Shown: positions 16,823 through 26,900, counted from the first letter of the stretch. The stretch is 64,000 nt of DNA from Halobacillus_B rhizosphaerae (GCF_046719735.1 NZ_JAUTWQ010000021.1:1-64000); one strand, 5' to 3'. Notes: generated by a model not told the origin, from the letters alone. Translations and numbers: made by a program.

Positions 16823-18775
16823 TTACTCTCCTATCACACCGCCAGCTGAGTCATATCGCGCGTAAAACTCCTGCAAAAACTGATTGCTGACTGCAGCATT
16901 ATGAATAAACAGCATATTTTCATCGTTAATATCATTGCCATTCGTGCTCCAGTTTGTAGAACCGATGATCACCGTAGGATCACTGGAAGGATGCTTGGAA
17001 TCAATCAGCATCGTCTTACTGTGAAGCTTGCGATCTTCGTTATCTTCATAAACAGGAGCAGGGTTATTCCAGCGTGTGTTTGGATTGTTCGTTGATTCCT
17101 GAGAACCCGTCCTCCCCGTCATTTCTATCGAGGCAGACCACCATTGATTGTAAAAACTTTCATCATAGACACCTTTCACATCAAAGCCAGTACGAGTACC
17201 CGTTAAATCGTTATAAGAGCCTTCCCACTTGTTCTTTAATTCATCTACCAGCGCTTGATCGCTCCAGGCAAAGATGTCAAAATAACTGCTATAATCAGCT
17301 TCGTTCTTTACGTAGCTTGCCATATGACCGACAGCATCGTCCCCAGCAGAGAAATAGACTTCCACAGTCGTGCCGCCGACATTTACAGTATGCAGTGTAT
17401 TATCGGTTTTTCTTCCATGATAATTCGAATTTGCAGGATCAGGATTCACGCCTGAAGCTCCCCACATTTCATCGAATTCTGTTTTATATATAGACGCTAA
17501 GTCTGTGGAATTCATTTCCACTTCATTCTGTGTATTGCCGCCAAGCACATCATTATTCATGTTGGCTTCGGTACCATACAGTCCAGTCACAGTAAAATTC
17601 CAGCTCCCGGTAAATACCCAGGAACCGTCCACGACAACAAATTTATTATGCATTTGATTGTCGGGTGAGTAATAACTGTCTGCTTCTTTTTGTTCAGCGT
17701 CAGCCAGTTTATATCCAGATTGTGTATCATTTCCTACTCCAACCGTCACATTATCCATCCCTGTGATCGGTGTTGGAAGATTATATTGGTCACGTAACGC
17801 GGAGTCTTCGACAGCGAACATAATAGAGTCAGAGAATACATGAACATCATCATTCGTACCAATCATTCCATCTTCTCCTCGCACCATTTGCTCTACATAG
17901 AGGCGCATCGTTTGATAGCGTTCAATGTAATGTGGATCGGATGCATCTTTCGCATCAGCAATCACACGAACATCAACTCCTTGAGCTGCTTTAGCAATAA
18001 GAGCATTCACGACCTTTGGTAAATTAATTTCATAGGTAGCTACATCAATAGAGGTGGTCGCATTATTAATTCGATTTAGAAGCCGATCTTCTAAATTCAC
18101 ATTATAATTGGCTTTATTTCCTGAAGTAGCGTAACTGTCATAAGCACATTTGTTGAAGTAAACATTTATAGCTCCTGGATCATTGGAAACATGATTTAAA
18201 TGCTCGGAGCTGTCACATTGGTTGGATGGAGCTGTGGAAGATTTCGGTGTTCCATTTCCTTCTGCATAAGCAGCCGTGGAAGTATACCAATTGGAAGAGG
18301 TCGTTCCAGAAACACTTGCGTCCTGTCGTGACATCGTGGACTTCGTGCTATTATCTCCCGCATACCAAGTATCTACTTCGTCAATCACCTGACCGGTGCT
18401 GTCGCTAAGGTAAAGGTCCTCTCCAGAATTGGAAAGTGACCCCGTATAGATAAGGTCTGCAGTAACTCCAGAAACCGTACTGTCATCTGTTCGTTCCAGT
18501 AAATAGTAACCTTCGGCCGGGATGGTTCCACTTAACTGAATGGCCGGGGATCCATCTGCGGCATTTAATGTCCAGCCATCTAGGGAAATCGTATTACTGG
18601 TGGGGTTGTAAAGCTCCAGCCATTCATCATTGTAGCTGTTATTCGTGCCCATCCAAGCAATTTCATTAATTACTATATCCTGTGTACCTGCGGCATAAGA
18701 AATGTTTTGAAAAGGAACAAAAACATTCATCATACAAACAATCATCATCATTCCAAGTGCTCGTTTTAACTTCAT
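16823..18775 (-). CDS. Secreted lamin-tail-domain and phospholipase-D-like protein
   Basis: 650 residues. A signal peptide (about 1-30, ending SYAAG) is followed by a lamin-tail domain (about 35-150, with IVINEIAWMG and DEWLELYNP) and a PLD-superfamily domain with two HxKxxxxD motifs: HNKFVVVDGSW with GSWNFT, and HSKTMLIDS with GSTNWS. Paired HKD motifs form one active site that cleaves phosphodiesters. The lamin-tail domain occurs on many secreted bacterial nucleases, so an extracellular nuclease or phospholipase is plausible. The start is ATG 18775 (AAGGAG about 10 bases upstream), not the longer frame to 18868, which would bury the signal peptide. Confidence 0.83.
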   Translation of the reverse strand: MKLKRALGMMMIVCMMNVFVPFQNISYAAGTQDIVINEIAWMGTNNSYNDEWLELYNPTSNTISLDGWTLNAADGSPAIQLSGTIPAEGYYLLERTDDSTVSGVTADLIYTGSLSNSGEDLYLSDSTGQVIDEVDTWYAGDNSTKSTMSRQDASVSGTTSSNWYTSTAAYAEGNGTPKSSTAPSNQCDSSEHLNHVSNDPGAINVYFNKCAYDSYATSGNKANYNVNLEDRLLNRINNATTSIDVATYEINLPKVVNALIAKAAQGVDVRVIADAKDASDPHYIERYQTMRLYVEQMVRGEDGMIGTNDDVHVFSDSIMFAVEDSALRDQYNLPTPITGMDNVTVGVGNDTQSGYKLADAEQKEADSYYSPDNQMHNKFVVVDGSWVFTGSWNFTVTGLYGTEANMNNDVLGGNTQNEVEMNSTDLASIYKTEFDEMWGASGVNPDPANSNYHGRKTDNTLHTVNVGGTTVEVYFSAGDDAVGHMASYVKNEADYSSYFDIFAWSDQALVDELKNKWEGSYNDLTGTRTGFDVKGVYDESFYNQWWSASIEMTGRTGSQESTNNPNTRWNNPAPVYEDNEDRKLHSKTMLIDSKHPSSDPTVIIGSTNWSTNGNDINDENMLFIHNAAVSNQFLQEFYARYDSAGGVIGE

Positions 18776-18934
18776 CCATTTGTCACTCCTTATGTATGGT
18801 GGGTCGTCACAGTGCTTACCGTACCATAACAAAAGTAGTTTGTTTCTAAAGATTTGGTAACCTTGCAAAAAGGGTACGAAGGATTCACCAAATGGAATTT
18901 TTAATCATATATTCGGGACTCTCCACTTCCTCCC

Positions 18935-19828
18935 TTACTTTTTAAAAAAAGCAGGAGGAACAGGAGCTTCAAAGCGCATCACTTTTCCCGTAACTGGATG
19001 TTCAAAAGCTAATACACGAGCATGAAGTCCAAGTCTGCCTATTGGATTGGTTTTCGAACCGTATTTCTTATCCCCTGCAATGGGATGACCAATATCCTGC
19101 ATATGAACACGAATCTGATTTTTCCTCCCCGTTTCAAGCTTCACTTCCGCTAAAGAAGCCTGGGCGGTGTAATGAATTCGTTTATAGTGAGTGACAGCGT
19201 ACTGGCCTCCCCCATCAGGATTTTGGCTTGAATGCATATGCAGCGATTTACTTTCCTTTAACCAGGAAGTAATGGTCCCTTCTTCTGGCAGCTTCCCTTC
19301 CACTAAAGCGGTATATATTCTTTCTTCCACGAGGTCCTTCCAAGATTCCTGCAGCTTGTGTTTGACTTTTTCCTTCTTAGCAAACATCATAACGCCTGAG
19401 GTATCACGATCAAGACGATGCACTACAAAAATCCGGCCTGAGGGGTCTTTTTGCTTTATTGCTTCACTTAATTGGCGGTGTGCGGTCGGCTCCCCACCCT
19501 GCTTTGAGGCAATAGATAAGAGGCCGGCAGCTTTTTCAATAACGACAAGATCCTCATCTTCAAACAAAATAGAAATACCTTTTAAATTCGTGTTCCTCTT
19601 AAAACCTTGGTTACCAGCAATACATACTGTTTGTCCTGAGCGCAGCACCTGATTGAAAGACGTGCTCACTTCTTGATCAATCATCACCTGGCCGCGGCGA
19701 AGGATGGATTTCACCGAATTCCTGCTCTTGTTCGATAGTTTCTCCAGCAGGAATGACAAGAGTTCCTGATCTTGCTGTACCGTATAAACTTCTTCTTTAC
19801 TCTCTTTACGGGGATGCTTCTTACGCAT
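18935..19828 (-). CDS. RluA-family pseudouridine synthase
   Basis: 297 residues: an N-terminal S4 RNA-binding domain (about 30-75, with LSFLLEKLSNKSR) and the RluA catalytic domain with HRLDRDTSGVMMFAK, whose second Asp is the catalytic residue. It isomerises uridine in rRNA or tRNA. ATG 19828 is chosen because AAGGAGG lies 8 bases upstream; the upstream in-frame ATG overlaps that site. The target uridine cannot be assigned. Confidence 0.9.
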   Translation of the reverse strand: MRKKHPRKESKEEVYTVQQDQELLSFLLEKLSNKSRNSVKSILRRGQVMIDQEVSTSFNQVLRSGQTVCIAGNQGFKRNTNLKGISILFEDEDLVVIEKAAGLLSIASKQGGEPTAHRQLSEAIKQKDPSGRIFVVHRLDRDTSGVMMFAKKEKVKHKLQESWKDLVEERIYTALVEGKLPEEGTITSWLKESKSLHMHSSQNPDGGGQYAVTHYKRIHYTAQASLAEVKLETGRKNQIRVHMQDIGHPIAGDKKYGSKTNPIGRLGLHARVLAFEHPVTGKVMRFEAPVPPAFFKK

Positions 19829-20092
19829 GGTCCCTTCCTCCTTCATTACTTGCGGATTAAAGATTTACTTGAATAATAGTTTCTCCATTACTTTTATTTA
19901 GAAAAAGTGCTAGTTATATTCAGGTCGATCTTGCCCTTTAAGCTTTTTACTCATTATCTACCAAATTCATTATGTAAAACAAGGCGTGGATTCTTTAAAA
20001 GCAATTTAATCGCTGAAAAGATTGAATGAGTCCTTCCAGGAATGAGAGAAGTTATTGAGCCGGTTTACCGTATAAAATGGTTCAAGATCAAA

Positions 20093-20121
20093 ATAAAAAG
20101 ACTGTGTCATTCACAGTCCTT
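20093..20121 (-). terminator. Rho-independent terminator of the PAP2/haloperoxidase gene
   Basis: On the minus strand AAGGACTGTG pairs with CACAGTCTTT across a five-base loop and is followed by a T-rich run, just after the stop codon at 20130. Confidence 0.7.
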
Positions 20122-20129
20122 CTCATCTA

Positions 20130-21032
20130 TCAATAAAATAACTTAGGATCCGGCCAGCTGTTTGATGATTCATCCTTTTCTCTGGAATCATCCAGTAACA
20201 GGGATGGACAATCATTACGATATTGGAACGGGATTGCCTGGTGATAATCTGTCGGAAGAATCTCTGCATTTTGGTACTGCTCAAATGGATGATCAATCGG
20301 CAGTCCTTCTACATAGTCCTTTTTCAATTGCTCCACAACAATTCGGCCAATTTGCCTACCTAACCGCAATCCCTGCTCGTTATCTGCCGGGAAGTGAACT
20401 CCTGCATATAACCGGGATAAAGCACACTCTTCTGCTACCTGATTGAGCTTTCTTCTTTCGGCAGGAAAGAAATAACTTAAAATGACTTCTGCAGCTCCAG
20501 CAACTGTGGCATGCCCAGACGGATAGGTCGGATGGTTCGGGGTACATAGATATGTGGCAAGATGCTGATTCAGCTGATTAGGTCTAGCCACCAGCCATTT
20601 ATATTTTAAAGACCAGCAAACAACAAATGCGTCATTAATGCCGGCAAATAATCCAGCTAATATTCTCGAAGCACGCGGTGCAGGTACATTATAGGTATCA
20701 ATTAAACGATCAATAATAGGAATCCACTGTTTCGTCGGAGGACCTGACCCCCAGTATTTCGCTATCGTTTTTTGATGATCGGTTAGATGATCAAGGGTAG
20801 ATTCCACAACTTTCAGCTGCTGATTCCAATCGATTGACTTGGGATCTCGGATTGCGAGCCGTATCGGACTCCCATCCAGCTTTTTAAAGCCATGCCTGCG
20901 GCTTTTCTGTATAAAATAAGTTTTCCACGTTCCGGCAAGCGGTTCAACTCCGCCGCTAATCGTAGGTGGTGTCTCTTCCCCTGCATAAGGGACTTCTGTC
21001 CAGCGCAAATAATCTTTATGACTACGTGACAT
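20130..21032 (-). CDS. Vanadium-dependent haloperoxidase / PAP2-fold protein
   Basis: 300 residues with the three-part PAP2/haloperoxidase active site: a Lys-Arg-Pro element (KWLVARPNQ), YPSGHATVAGA, and SRLYAGVHFPADNEQG, whose His and Arg bind phosphate or vanadate. There are no membrane segments and no signal peptide, unlike lipid phosphatases, so it resembles the soluble vanadium-haloperoxidase-like proteins of Bacillus. The start is ATG 21032, preceded by AAAGGGGGTG. Peroxidase versus phosphatase activity is undecided. Confidence 0.83.
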   Translation of the reverse strand: MSRSHKDYLRWTEVPYAGEETPPTISGGVEPLAGTWKTYFIQKSRRHGFKKLDGSPIRLAIRDPKSIDWNQQLKVVESTLDHLTDHQKTIAKYWGSGPPTKQWIPIIDRLIDTYNVPAPRASRILAGLFAGINDAFVVCWSLKYKWLVARPNQLNQHLATYLCTPNHPTYPSGHATVAGAAEVILSYFFPAERRKLNQVAEECALSRLYAGVHFPADNEQGLRLGRQIGRIVVEQLKKDYVEGLPIDHPFEQYQNAEILPTDYHQAIPFQYRNDCPSLLLDDSREKDESSNSWPDPKLFY

Positions 21033-21177
21033 CCTTTCACCCCCTTTATATACAGAGTATGAAAGGAGGCTGCATTTGGTATAGACAGTCACATGAAAGA
21101 AAAAATATTTTTATACCTGGAAATGAATCGATTCATTTCGGTAATCTTCTTTCTCCTTCTCAGCGAATGGGCATGAA

Positions 21178-22998
21178 TTAACTTGAAGCATGATTTTCTG
21201 CCTGCTGAGCCTGTACAAGATCAGCATAAAACCCTTTTTGATGAAGCAATTCACGATGGGTACCTTTCTCAATGATCTCTCCATGCTGTAATACTAATAT
21301 TAAGTCCGCAGAACGAATCGTGTTCAAACGGTGGGCAATCACAAAGCTTGTTCTGCCCTTCATTAACTTTCCAAGAGCATCATTAATTTTCATTTCTGTC
21401 ACCGTATCGATACTGCTGGTGGCTTCATCCAAAATTAACAACGCTGGATCAGCCAGCATAGCCCTGGCGATGGATAATAATTGTCTCTGGCCATGACTGA
21501 CTCCCTTGCCATCCGAATCGAGGACCGTATCATATCCCTCAGGAAGATTGGAAATGAACTCGTGAGCATGGGCAGATTTTGCTGCTTGTTCTACTTCTTC
21601 ATTTGCTGCCTGTAACCTGCCGTACCTGATGTTTTCACGAATGGTCGTATGAAACAGGGTCGAATCCTGGAGTACAACTCCCATCTGGCTCCGTAGACTA
21701 TCTCGTGTGATAGAAGTTATCTCTTTCCCATCAATAAGGATGGAACCAGTGTCTGTTTCATAAAAGCGCGATAAGAGGGAGATGATCGTAGTCTTTCCTG
21801 CTCCGGTAGGTCCTACCAGCGCTACAGTTTGACCCGGGGCTGCATGAAAATTAATATCCTTCAAGGTCTGCTGCTCGTCTTCATAAGCGAAATCCACGGA
21901 TTTGAATTCAATGTCTCCCTTCATATCGTTCAGACGAATCGCTTCCTTCTCATCTTCCCTTTCTTCTTGTTCATCTATAATTTGAAAGACCCGTTCCGCC
22001 CCTGCCACGGCTGATAAAATCATATTAAATTGGTTGGCTAAGTCATTTAACGGCCGCGTAAACTGCCGAGAGTAAGTGGTAAAAGTCACAATGACCCCAA
22101 TGGTTATCGCTCCTTGTAAAGCTAATAACCCTCCTGCTCCAACAATAATGGCAAAGCTGACGTTATTTAACATGTTCATTAGTTTGGGGATAAAACCAGT
22201 ATAGGTTTGTGCCCAATAGCCTGAAGTTTTCAGCGCTTTATTCTTCTCTTCAAACTCCTTGATCACCTTTTCTTCCCGCGAAAACATCGACACAATCATT
22301 TGACCGGAAAACATCTCTTCGACATAGCCGTTCACTTCTCCAAGATTTTTCTGCTGATCTTTGAAATATTTACCTGTCCGTTTTGTTATCCACTTCATAC
22401 CAAAATACATGACCGGCACAATCATAAGTGTGAGCATGGTAAGGACTGGGCTTAAGATGAACATAATGATGATCGTTCCCGTTATAGTAAGAATGCTTGT
22501 AACAAATTGAATGACGGAGGTGTTTAATGTGCGGCTCACATTTTCCATATCATTCGTCAGCCGGCTCATCAGCTCTCCCTGCTGCCGCTCCTGAAAAAAT
22601 AAAACAGGAAGCTTTTGCAGGTGAGAAAACAGATGACTGCGCATCTCAAATACCGTATTTTGAGCGATCGTAATCATCCAATAATTTTGCAGCCATAAAC
22701 AGAGGGATTGGAAGAAGTAAACGCCAAACAATAAAGCAAGCATCAGAAACAGCGTCTCTATTTCCGGGTTTGCAATTACCTTATCTACGGTGAGACCCAG
22801 TAAAAACGGACCTGCTAAAGAGAATCCTGAACTGGCAAAGATGAACACCACTACAAGGGCAAACAGCTTTCTCTCTGTTGCCATGTAACTCCAGATCCGC
22901 TTTAAGGTAGCTTTAATATTATCTACTTTCGGAGGGGATGTACCAATACCCTGATGTCTGCGGATAGGCGTGCGATCTGGTTTCTTCTGGTCAGCCAT
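21178..22998 (-). CDS. ABC exporter half-transporter, catalytically competent ATPase site
   Basis: 606 residues: six-helix exporter domain (about 40-330) and a nucleotide-binding domain with Walker A GPTGAGKTT near 399 and Walker B LLILDEATSS, with the catalytic Glu present. Its signature motif is VSHGQ rather than LSGGQ. The gene begins one base after the partner gene ends, with its RBS (GGAGG) inside the partner's coding region. The pair resembles YfiB/YfiC or BmrC/BmrD heterodimeric multidrug exporters. Substrate is unknown. Confidence 0.9.
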   Translation of the reverse strand: MADQKKPDRTPIRRHQGIGTSPPKVDNIKATLKRIWSYMATERKLFALVVVFIFASSGFSLAGPFLLGLTVDKVIANPEIETLFLMLALLFGVYFFQSLCLWLQNYWMITIAQNTVFEMRSHLFSHLQKLPVLFFQERQQGELMSRLTNDMENVSRTLNTSVIQFVTSILTITGTIIIMFILSPVLTMLTLMIVPVMYFGMKWITKRTGKYFKDQQKNLGEVNGYVEEMFSGQMIVSMFSREEKVIKEFEEKNKALKTSGYWAQTYTGFIPKLMNMLNNVSFAIIVGAGGLLALQGAITIGVIVTFTTYSRQFTRPLNDLANQFNMILSAVAGAERVFQIIDEQEEREDEKEAIRLNDMKGDIEFKSVDFAYEDEQQTLKDINFHAAPGQTVALVGPTGAGKTTIISLLSRFYETDTGSILIDGKEITSITRDSLRSQMGVVLQDSTLFHTTIRENIRYGRLQAANEEVEQAAKSAHAHEFISNLPEGYDTVLDSDGKGVSHGQRQLLSIARAMLADPALLILDEATSSIDTVTEMKINDALGKLMKGRTSFVIAHRLNTIRSADLILVLQHGEIIEKGTHRELLHQKGFYADLVQAQQAENHASS

Positions 22999-22999
22999 A

Positions 23000-24706
23000 T
23001 TACATCACTTCCTCCTGTTGAGATTGGTACACCTCTCTATAATAGGAACTGTCTGTGAGCAGCTCTTCGTGCGTCCCGTTTGCAATAATTTCTCCTTGCC
23101 GAAGGACAAGAATTTTATCTGCAGCTTTTAAAGAGCTTATTTTTTGAGCCACCATAAACACCGTACATTCCTTTTGCTTTAATGCTTTCAATAAAAGCGC
23201 TTCCGTTTGGGCATCAAGCGCACTCGTACTATCATCCAGAATTAAAATTTTCGGCTCCCGGACTAGAGCACGAGCTATAGAAAGCCGCTGCTTCTGACCG
23301 CCAGAAAAGGTAATACCCTTCTGACCAAGCTGTGTTTCATAACCTTGCGGCAGGCTGGTTACGAAAGAATGAATTTGGGCCGTTTTTGCTGCCTCAATAA
23401 TCTCTTCTTCCTTAGCGTGTTCTTTCCCCCAGGCAATATTGTCACGTACGCTGCCAGAAAAAAGGTGGATTTCCTGAGGAACGAGACTAATTTGCTTTCT
23501 TAAGGATTTTACTTCTAATTCACTGATTGTAAATTGGTCAAAATAAATTTCTCCTGCCTGCTTTTCGTAAAGACGCGGAATTAAATGAAGCAAAGCTGTT
23601 TTTCCAGAACCCGTTTCTCCGAGTATTCCTATCGTTTCCCCTGCATTGGCATAAAAGGAAACATCCTTTAAAGTGATGGTATTTTCAAAAGCGAAAGATA
23701 CATTTCGAAAGCTCACTTGCCCTGATAATGAATCTAATTTTCCCTCTTCATCTAAATAGGAAGGAGTGTTCTCGTTCAACACCTCACTGATGCGGGTGGC
23801 AGAAGCATTCCCCCGGGAGAAAACCATGATTAAAAATGTGAAGGCAGAGAAGGTAAACATAATTCGCGTGGCGTAATTCACCATAGCCACAACCTCTCCT
23901 GCCCGTGCACCACCAGTCTGCAGCTGGTTTGCGCCAGCCCAAAGTACGATTAAAATTACGGTGTTCATCCCAAGCATAATAACCGGAATAGCAAGCTCCA
24001 TCAGCCATAAAGCTCGTTTATTCCTGTCTACTAGGGAGTGATTCACTTCTTTAAAGCGCTCTTCCTCATAACTACCTCGGTTAAATCCTTTAATAAGGCG
24101 AATCCCAGCCAGGTTTTCTCTGATGACCGTATTGACCTTATCTAACCTTTCCTGCACGGATTTAAATAGCTTAACCCCTCTAGATAAAACCCAAATAAGA
24201 AAAATGAGCAGCACAGGAACCGTCACTACCAGCAGCAAGGCTAACTCAAAATCGACGGAAAAAGCCATCACTAAAGCAAATATAATAAATAATGGAGCCC
24301 GAAGAGCAATCCGGACGAACATAAAGATGAGATTTTGAATTTGCGTCACATCATTCGTCATTCGGGTGATTAACCCGGGAGTGGAGAAGGCATGAAAGTT
24401 CTTACTCGTAAATGCCTGAACCTTCTTAAAAAGATCCCGTCTGAGATCATATCCTGCTCCCTGGCTAGCATTGGCCGCAAAAAACGAATTCGTAATACCG
24501 GCAGTAAAGGCTAATAAAGAAAGCCCGACAAGGACGCCTCCCCACGTGGCTACGAATGTAAGATCTTTATTTAAAATTCCCTGATCAATAATCTTCCCCA
24601 TTAACAACGGCTGGACCAGCTCAACAACCAGTTCTACACCCATCAGTAATAAGGCAATTACGGCGGAAATTTTATATGTATAAACGTAAGAAAATATCGT
24701 GCGCAT
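23000..24706 (-). CDS. ABC exporter half-transporter with degenerate ATPase site
   Basis: 568 residues: six-helix exporter domain and an ATPase domain with Walker A GETGSGKTA, canonical signature FSGGQ, and a Walker B followed by Asp instead of Glu (LILDDSTSA). In heterodimeric exporters one composite site is weakened in just this way, complementing the partner's altered signature. GGAGG lies 7 bases before the ATG. It is transcribed divergently from an HxlR regulator, which probably controls it. Confidence 0.9.
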   Translation of the reverse strand: MRTIFSYVYTYKISAVIALLLMGVELVVELVQPLLMGKIIDQGILNKDLTFVATWGGVLVGLSLLAFTAGITNSFFAANASQGAGYDLRRDLFKKVQAFTSKNFHAFSTPGLITRMTNDVTQIQNLIFMFVRIALRAPLFIIFALVMAFSVDFELALLLVVTVPVLLIFLIWVLSRGVKLFKSVQERLDKVNTVIRENLAGIRLIKGFNRGSYEEERFKEVNHSLVDRNKRALWLMELAIPVIMLGMNTVILIVLWAGANQLQTGGARAGEVVAMVNYATRIMFTFSAFTFLIMVFSRGNASATRISEVLNENTPSYLDEEGKLDSLSGQVSFRNVSFAFENTITLKDVSFYANAGETIGILGETGSGKTALLHLIPRLYEKQAGEIYFDQFTISELEVKSLRKQISLVPQEIHLFSGSVRDNIAWGKEHAKEEEIIEAAKTAQIHSFVTSLPQGYETQLGQKGITFSGGQKQRLSIARALVREPKILILDDSTSALDAQTEALLLKALKQKECTVFMVAQKISSLKAADKILVLRQGEIIANGTHEELLTDSSYYREVYQSQQEEVM

Positions 24707-24825
24707 GATAAATCCTCCGATGTCTGAAAGTTCCTATAATTATACAGGATACCAGTCTATTAGAGAACTACTTTGGTTTACTGACAAATCATCAACTATC
24801 CGAAACAGCGATTCGAATATTAAGA

Positions 24826-24845
24826 TACTTACAAATTTGTAAGTA
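24826..24845. promoter_or_regulatory. 20-bp perfect palindrome, probable HxlR operator
   Basis: TACTTACAAATTTGTAAGTA is a perfect palindrome in the middle of the 285-base divergent region between the ABC exporter operon and the HxlR gene. HxlR dimers bind short palindromes close to their own gene, so this is the obvious candidate operator. Confidence 0.65.
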
Positions 24846-24991
24846 CTTGCCGTTATAGGCAAAACCCAATAAAATGATAAAAGAAATGTTTTCCATTCTC
24901 ATGAGGAAAGTAATCCATTGAATTCTAAGCTCAGGGAATGATGGAAAGCTATCAAAAACATTGAAAAAATAAATACTATTAGCTGGAGGAG

Positions 24992-25372
24992 ATGAACAGA
25001 GTGAGAGAAGCAGAAACAGGGATTCATATCTCTCTTGAAGTTGTATGCGGGAAGTGGAAGGGACTAATTTTGTGGAAACTGCTGCATAAGGATTTTGTAC
25101 GATTTAATGAATTGCGGCGCTCTATTGATGGCAACATCTCTTCTCGAATGCTCTCCCGAGAGTTAACCAAGCTCGTTGAAGATGGTCTAGTAGAAAGGTT
25201 GGACCACCAGCAAGTTCCTCCGAGAGTAGAATATAAAATTACCACTTACGGCAAAACGACCGCCCCTTTCCTAAATATTATGAATCAATGGGGCATGAAG
25301 CACAAGAACCTATCCGTTTCGAAAAAAGAAATGGCAGATCTCATGAACAGCGAGGCAGAATCCAACTATTAA
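24992..25372 (+). CDS. HxlR-family winged-helix regulator
   Basis: 126 residues with the HxlR core: VVCGKWKGLILWKL, then the winged helix with FNELRRSI, ISSRMLSRELTKLVEDGLVER and the wing VEYKIT. Proteins of this family are small dimeric DNA-binding regulators that often respond to xenobiotics or aldehydes. It lies divergent to the ABC exporter with a perfect palindrome between them, which suggests a local regulatory pair. GGAGG is very close to the ATG (2 bases), so the GTG three codons later is an alternative start. Confidence 0.88.
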   Translation: MNRVREAETGIHISLEVVCGKWKGLILWKLLHKDFVRFNELRRSIDGNISSRMLSRELTKLVEDGLVERLDHQQVPPRVEYKITTYGKTTAPFLNIMNQWGMKHKNLSVSKKEMADLMNSEAESNY

Positions 25373-25560
25373 AACTCACGATGAGGCAGCCTGAAACCTT
25401 CAGACATAGACCGGGACAAAGAAGATGTCGCCACTCTAAAACGAACATCCAGGGAAAGAAGTCTCCTTGTATGTCCTACTCAGAATTCGTTGATATTCCC
25501 TCCTTCCGCACTCCTTTGTTTATCCTTAGAGACAAAGCAATAACAGGGGAAAGATCTTAA

Positions 25561-25603
25561 AAAACCCGAACGGTGATAAAGATCATCAGCATTCGGGTTT
25601 TAT
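25561..25603. terminator. Bidirectional terminator
   Basis: AAAACCCGAACG pairs with CATTCGGGTTTT with an inner GTGAT/ATCAG pairing, between the converging HxlR and FAD-oxidoreductase genes. It belongs to the CCGAAC-type stem family seen at several intergenic sites in this window. The 25373-25664 gap holds nothing else that I recognise. Confidence 0.75.
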
Positions 25604-25664
25604 AATCGCTAAAGATTTCTTCCCATCTATGGAGAATGAAGTCCTCGCTTCTGACCTAAATCAG

Positions 25665-26900
25665 TTAAGAGGATTTATATAGAGCTTTTTTCTTTAATGG
25701 GCGATCTTGATGATAAAGTTTTAAATCTCCATCTCGATCTTCAGCAACCGCCTTGGAAATTAATTTTGCAAGGAGCATACTATAAACCGTCCCATTATCT
25801 CCATACCCTAACAGAGAGTAACGGTTAGGGTGTTTTTTGTACTCGGCAGCAATTGGCAGACCGTCTACCATCCCCCCATAGAAGGCAGCCGAAAAGAATT
25901 CGGGTTCTACGTGGATATCAGGAAATAATTCATTAAACTCTTCAAGAAGCCGGTCTCGCTTATGAAGAAGCTTGCTGTCTCTTTCTTCAGCTACGTCCGT
26001 GTTTTCATCCAAGCCGCCAATAATAATCCGGTTATCTTGGGTAGTACGAATATAAATATAAGGTCGGGCAGTTTCCCAAATCAACGTGCGGTTGTACCAC
26101 GATGAAAAGTCTTCAACGGGTTTTGTTGTAACGGTATATGTGCTTACAAACCTGGATTTTTTCTCTGGTTTTATCTCTATATTCTCATATCCTGCTGCGT
26201 AGATTACTTTCTTCGCTCTTATTCGTTTGCCCGTAGTCGTCTGAATCACAGACTGTTCTTTTTCATAATGCTCCCCTGTCATTCCAGTGTTTTCATAAAT
26301 ACGGACTCCGCGTTCTTTAGCATATTTCAATAACCCATGGGTAAAAGTGTAAGGATTCATCTCGGCATCATTCTTCTGATACATGCCCGCTCTCTTCTTA
26401 AAAGGATAGTTCGTGCTTATTTCCTGCTCGGTCCACCATTCTACCGGAGCACCCCGCTGCTGGAGCCACTGACACTCCTTGTACAGCCTTTCAAGATCCT
26501 TTTCATAACTAACATAATAAAGGGTATCTCTTCTTGTAAACTCGCTGTCATAATCGATCAGGCTGCATGCCTTTTCAATATCATCAATCGCTTCCTGACA
26601 AAGCTGAAGATGCCGGGTAACATAATCATCACCAAAAATATTCACAAGTTCTGCAAACATTTTTTCACCTGAATATTGCAGGAGACAAGTATTCGTACTT
26701 GTACTGCCCAGTCCAGTCTTTTGTTTTTCTATTAAAACTACATCTAAATGATAATCAGCAAGAAAATAGGCGCATTGAGCCCCAGAACTGCCACCGCCGA
26801 CTATCAGAACGTCACAGGTAATATCCTGATCTAAGCTTGGATAATCAGGGATTGACCCCCAAGTAGAAGGCCAATAATAACTGCCCGATTGAAGATTCAT
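25665..26900 (-). CDS. FAD-dependent oxidoreductase (DAO family)
   Basis: 411 residues with an N-terminal dinucleotide-binding motif (DVLIVGGGSSGAQCAYFLA) and the DAO-fold C-terminus (YGDNGTVYSMLLAKLI). Relatives oxidise amino acids or amines such as gamma-glutamylputrescine or sarcosine. ATG 26900 is preceded by AAGGAG at 9 bases; the frame opens eight codons earlier, but that ATG has no site. It stands alone between two terminators. Substrate is unknown. Confidence 0.85.
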   Translation of the reverse strand: MNLQSGSYYWPSTWGSIPDYPSLDQDITCDVLIVGGGSSGAQCAYFLADYHLDVVLIEKQKTGLGSTSTNTCLLQYSGEKMFAELVNIFGDDYVTRHLQLCQEAIDDIEKACSLIDYDSEFTRRDTLYYVSYEKDLERLYKECQWLQQRGAPVEWWTEQEISTNYPFKKRAGMYQKNDAEMNPYTFTHGLLKYAKERGVRIYENTGMTGEHYEKEQSVIQTTTGKRIRAKKVIYAAGYENIEIKPEKKSRFVSTYTVTTKPVEDFSSWYNRTLIWETARPYIYIRTTQDNRIIIGGLDENTDVAEERDSKLLHKRDRLLEEFNELFPDIHVEPEFFSAAFYGGMVDGLPIAAEYKKHPNRYSLLGYGDNGTVYSMLLAKLISKAVAEDRDGDLKLYHQDRPLKKKALYKSS

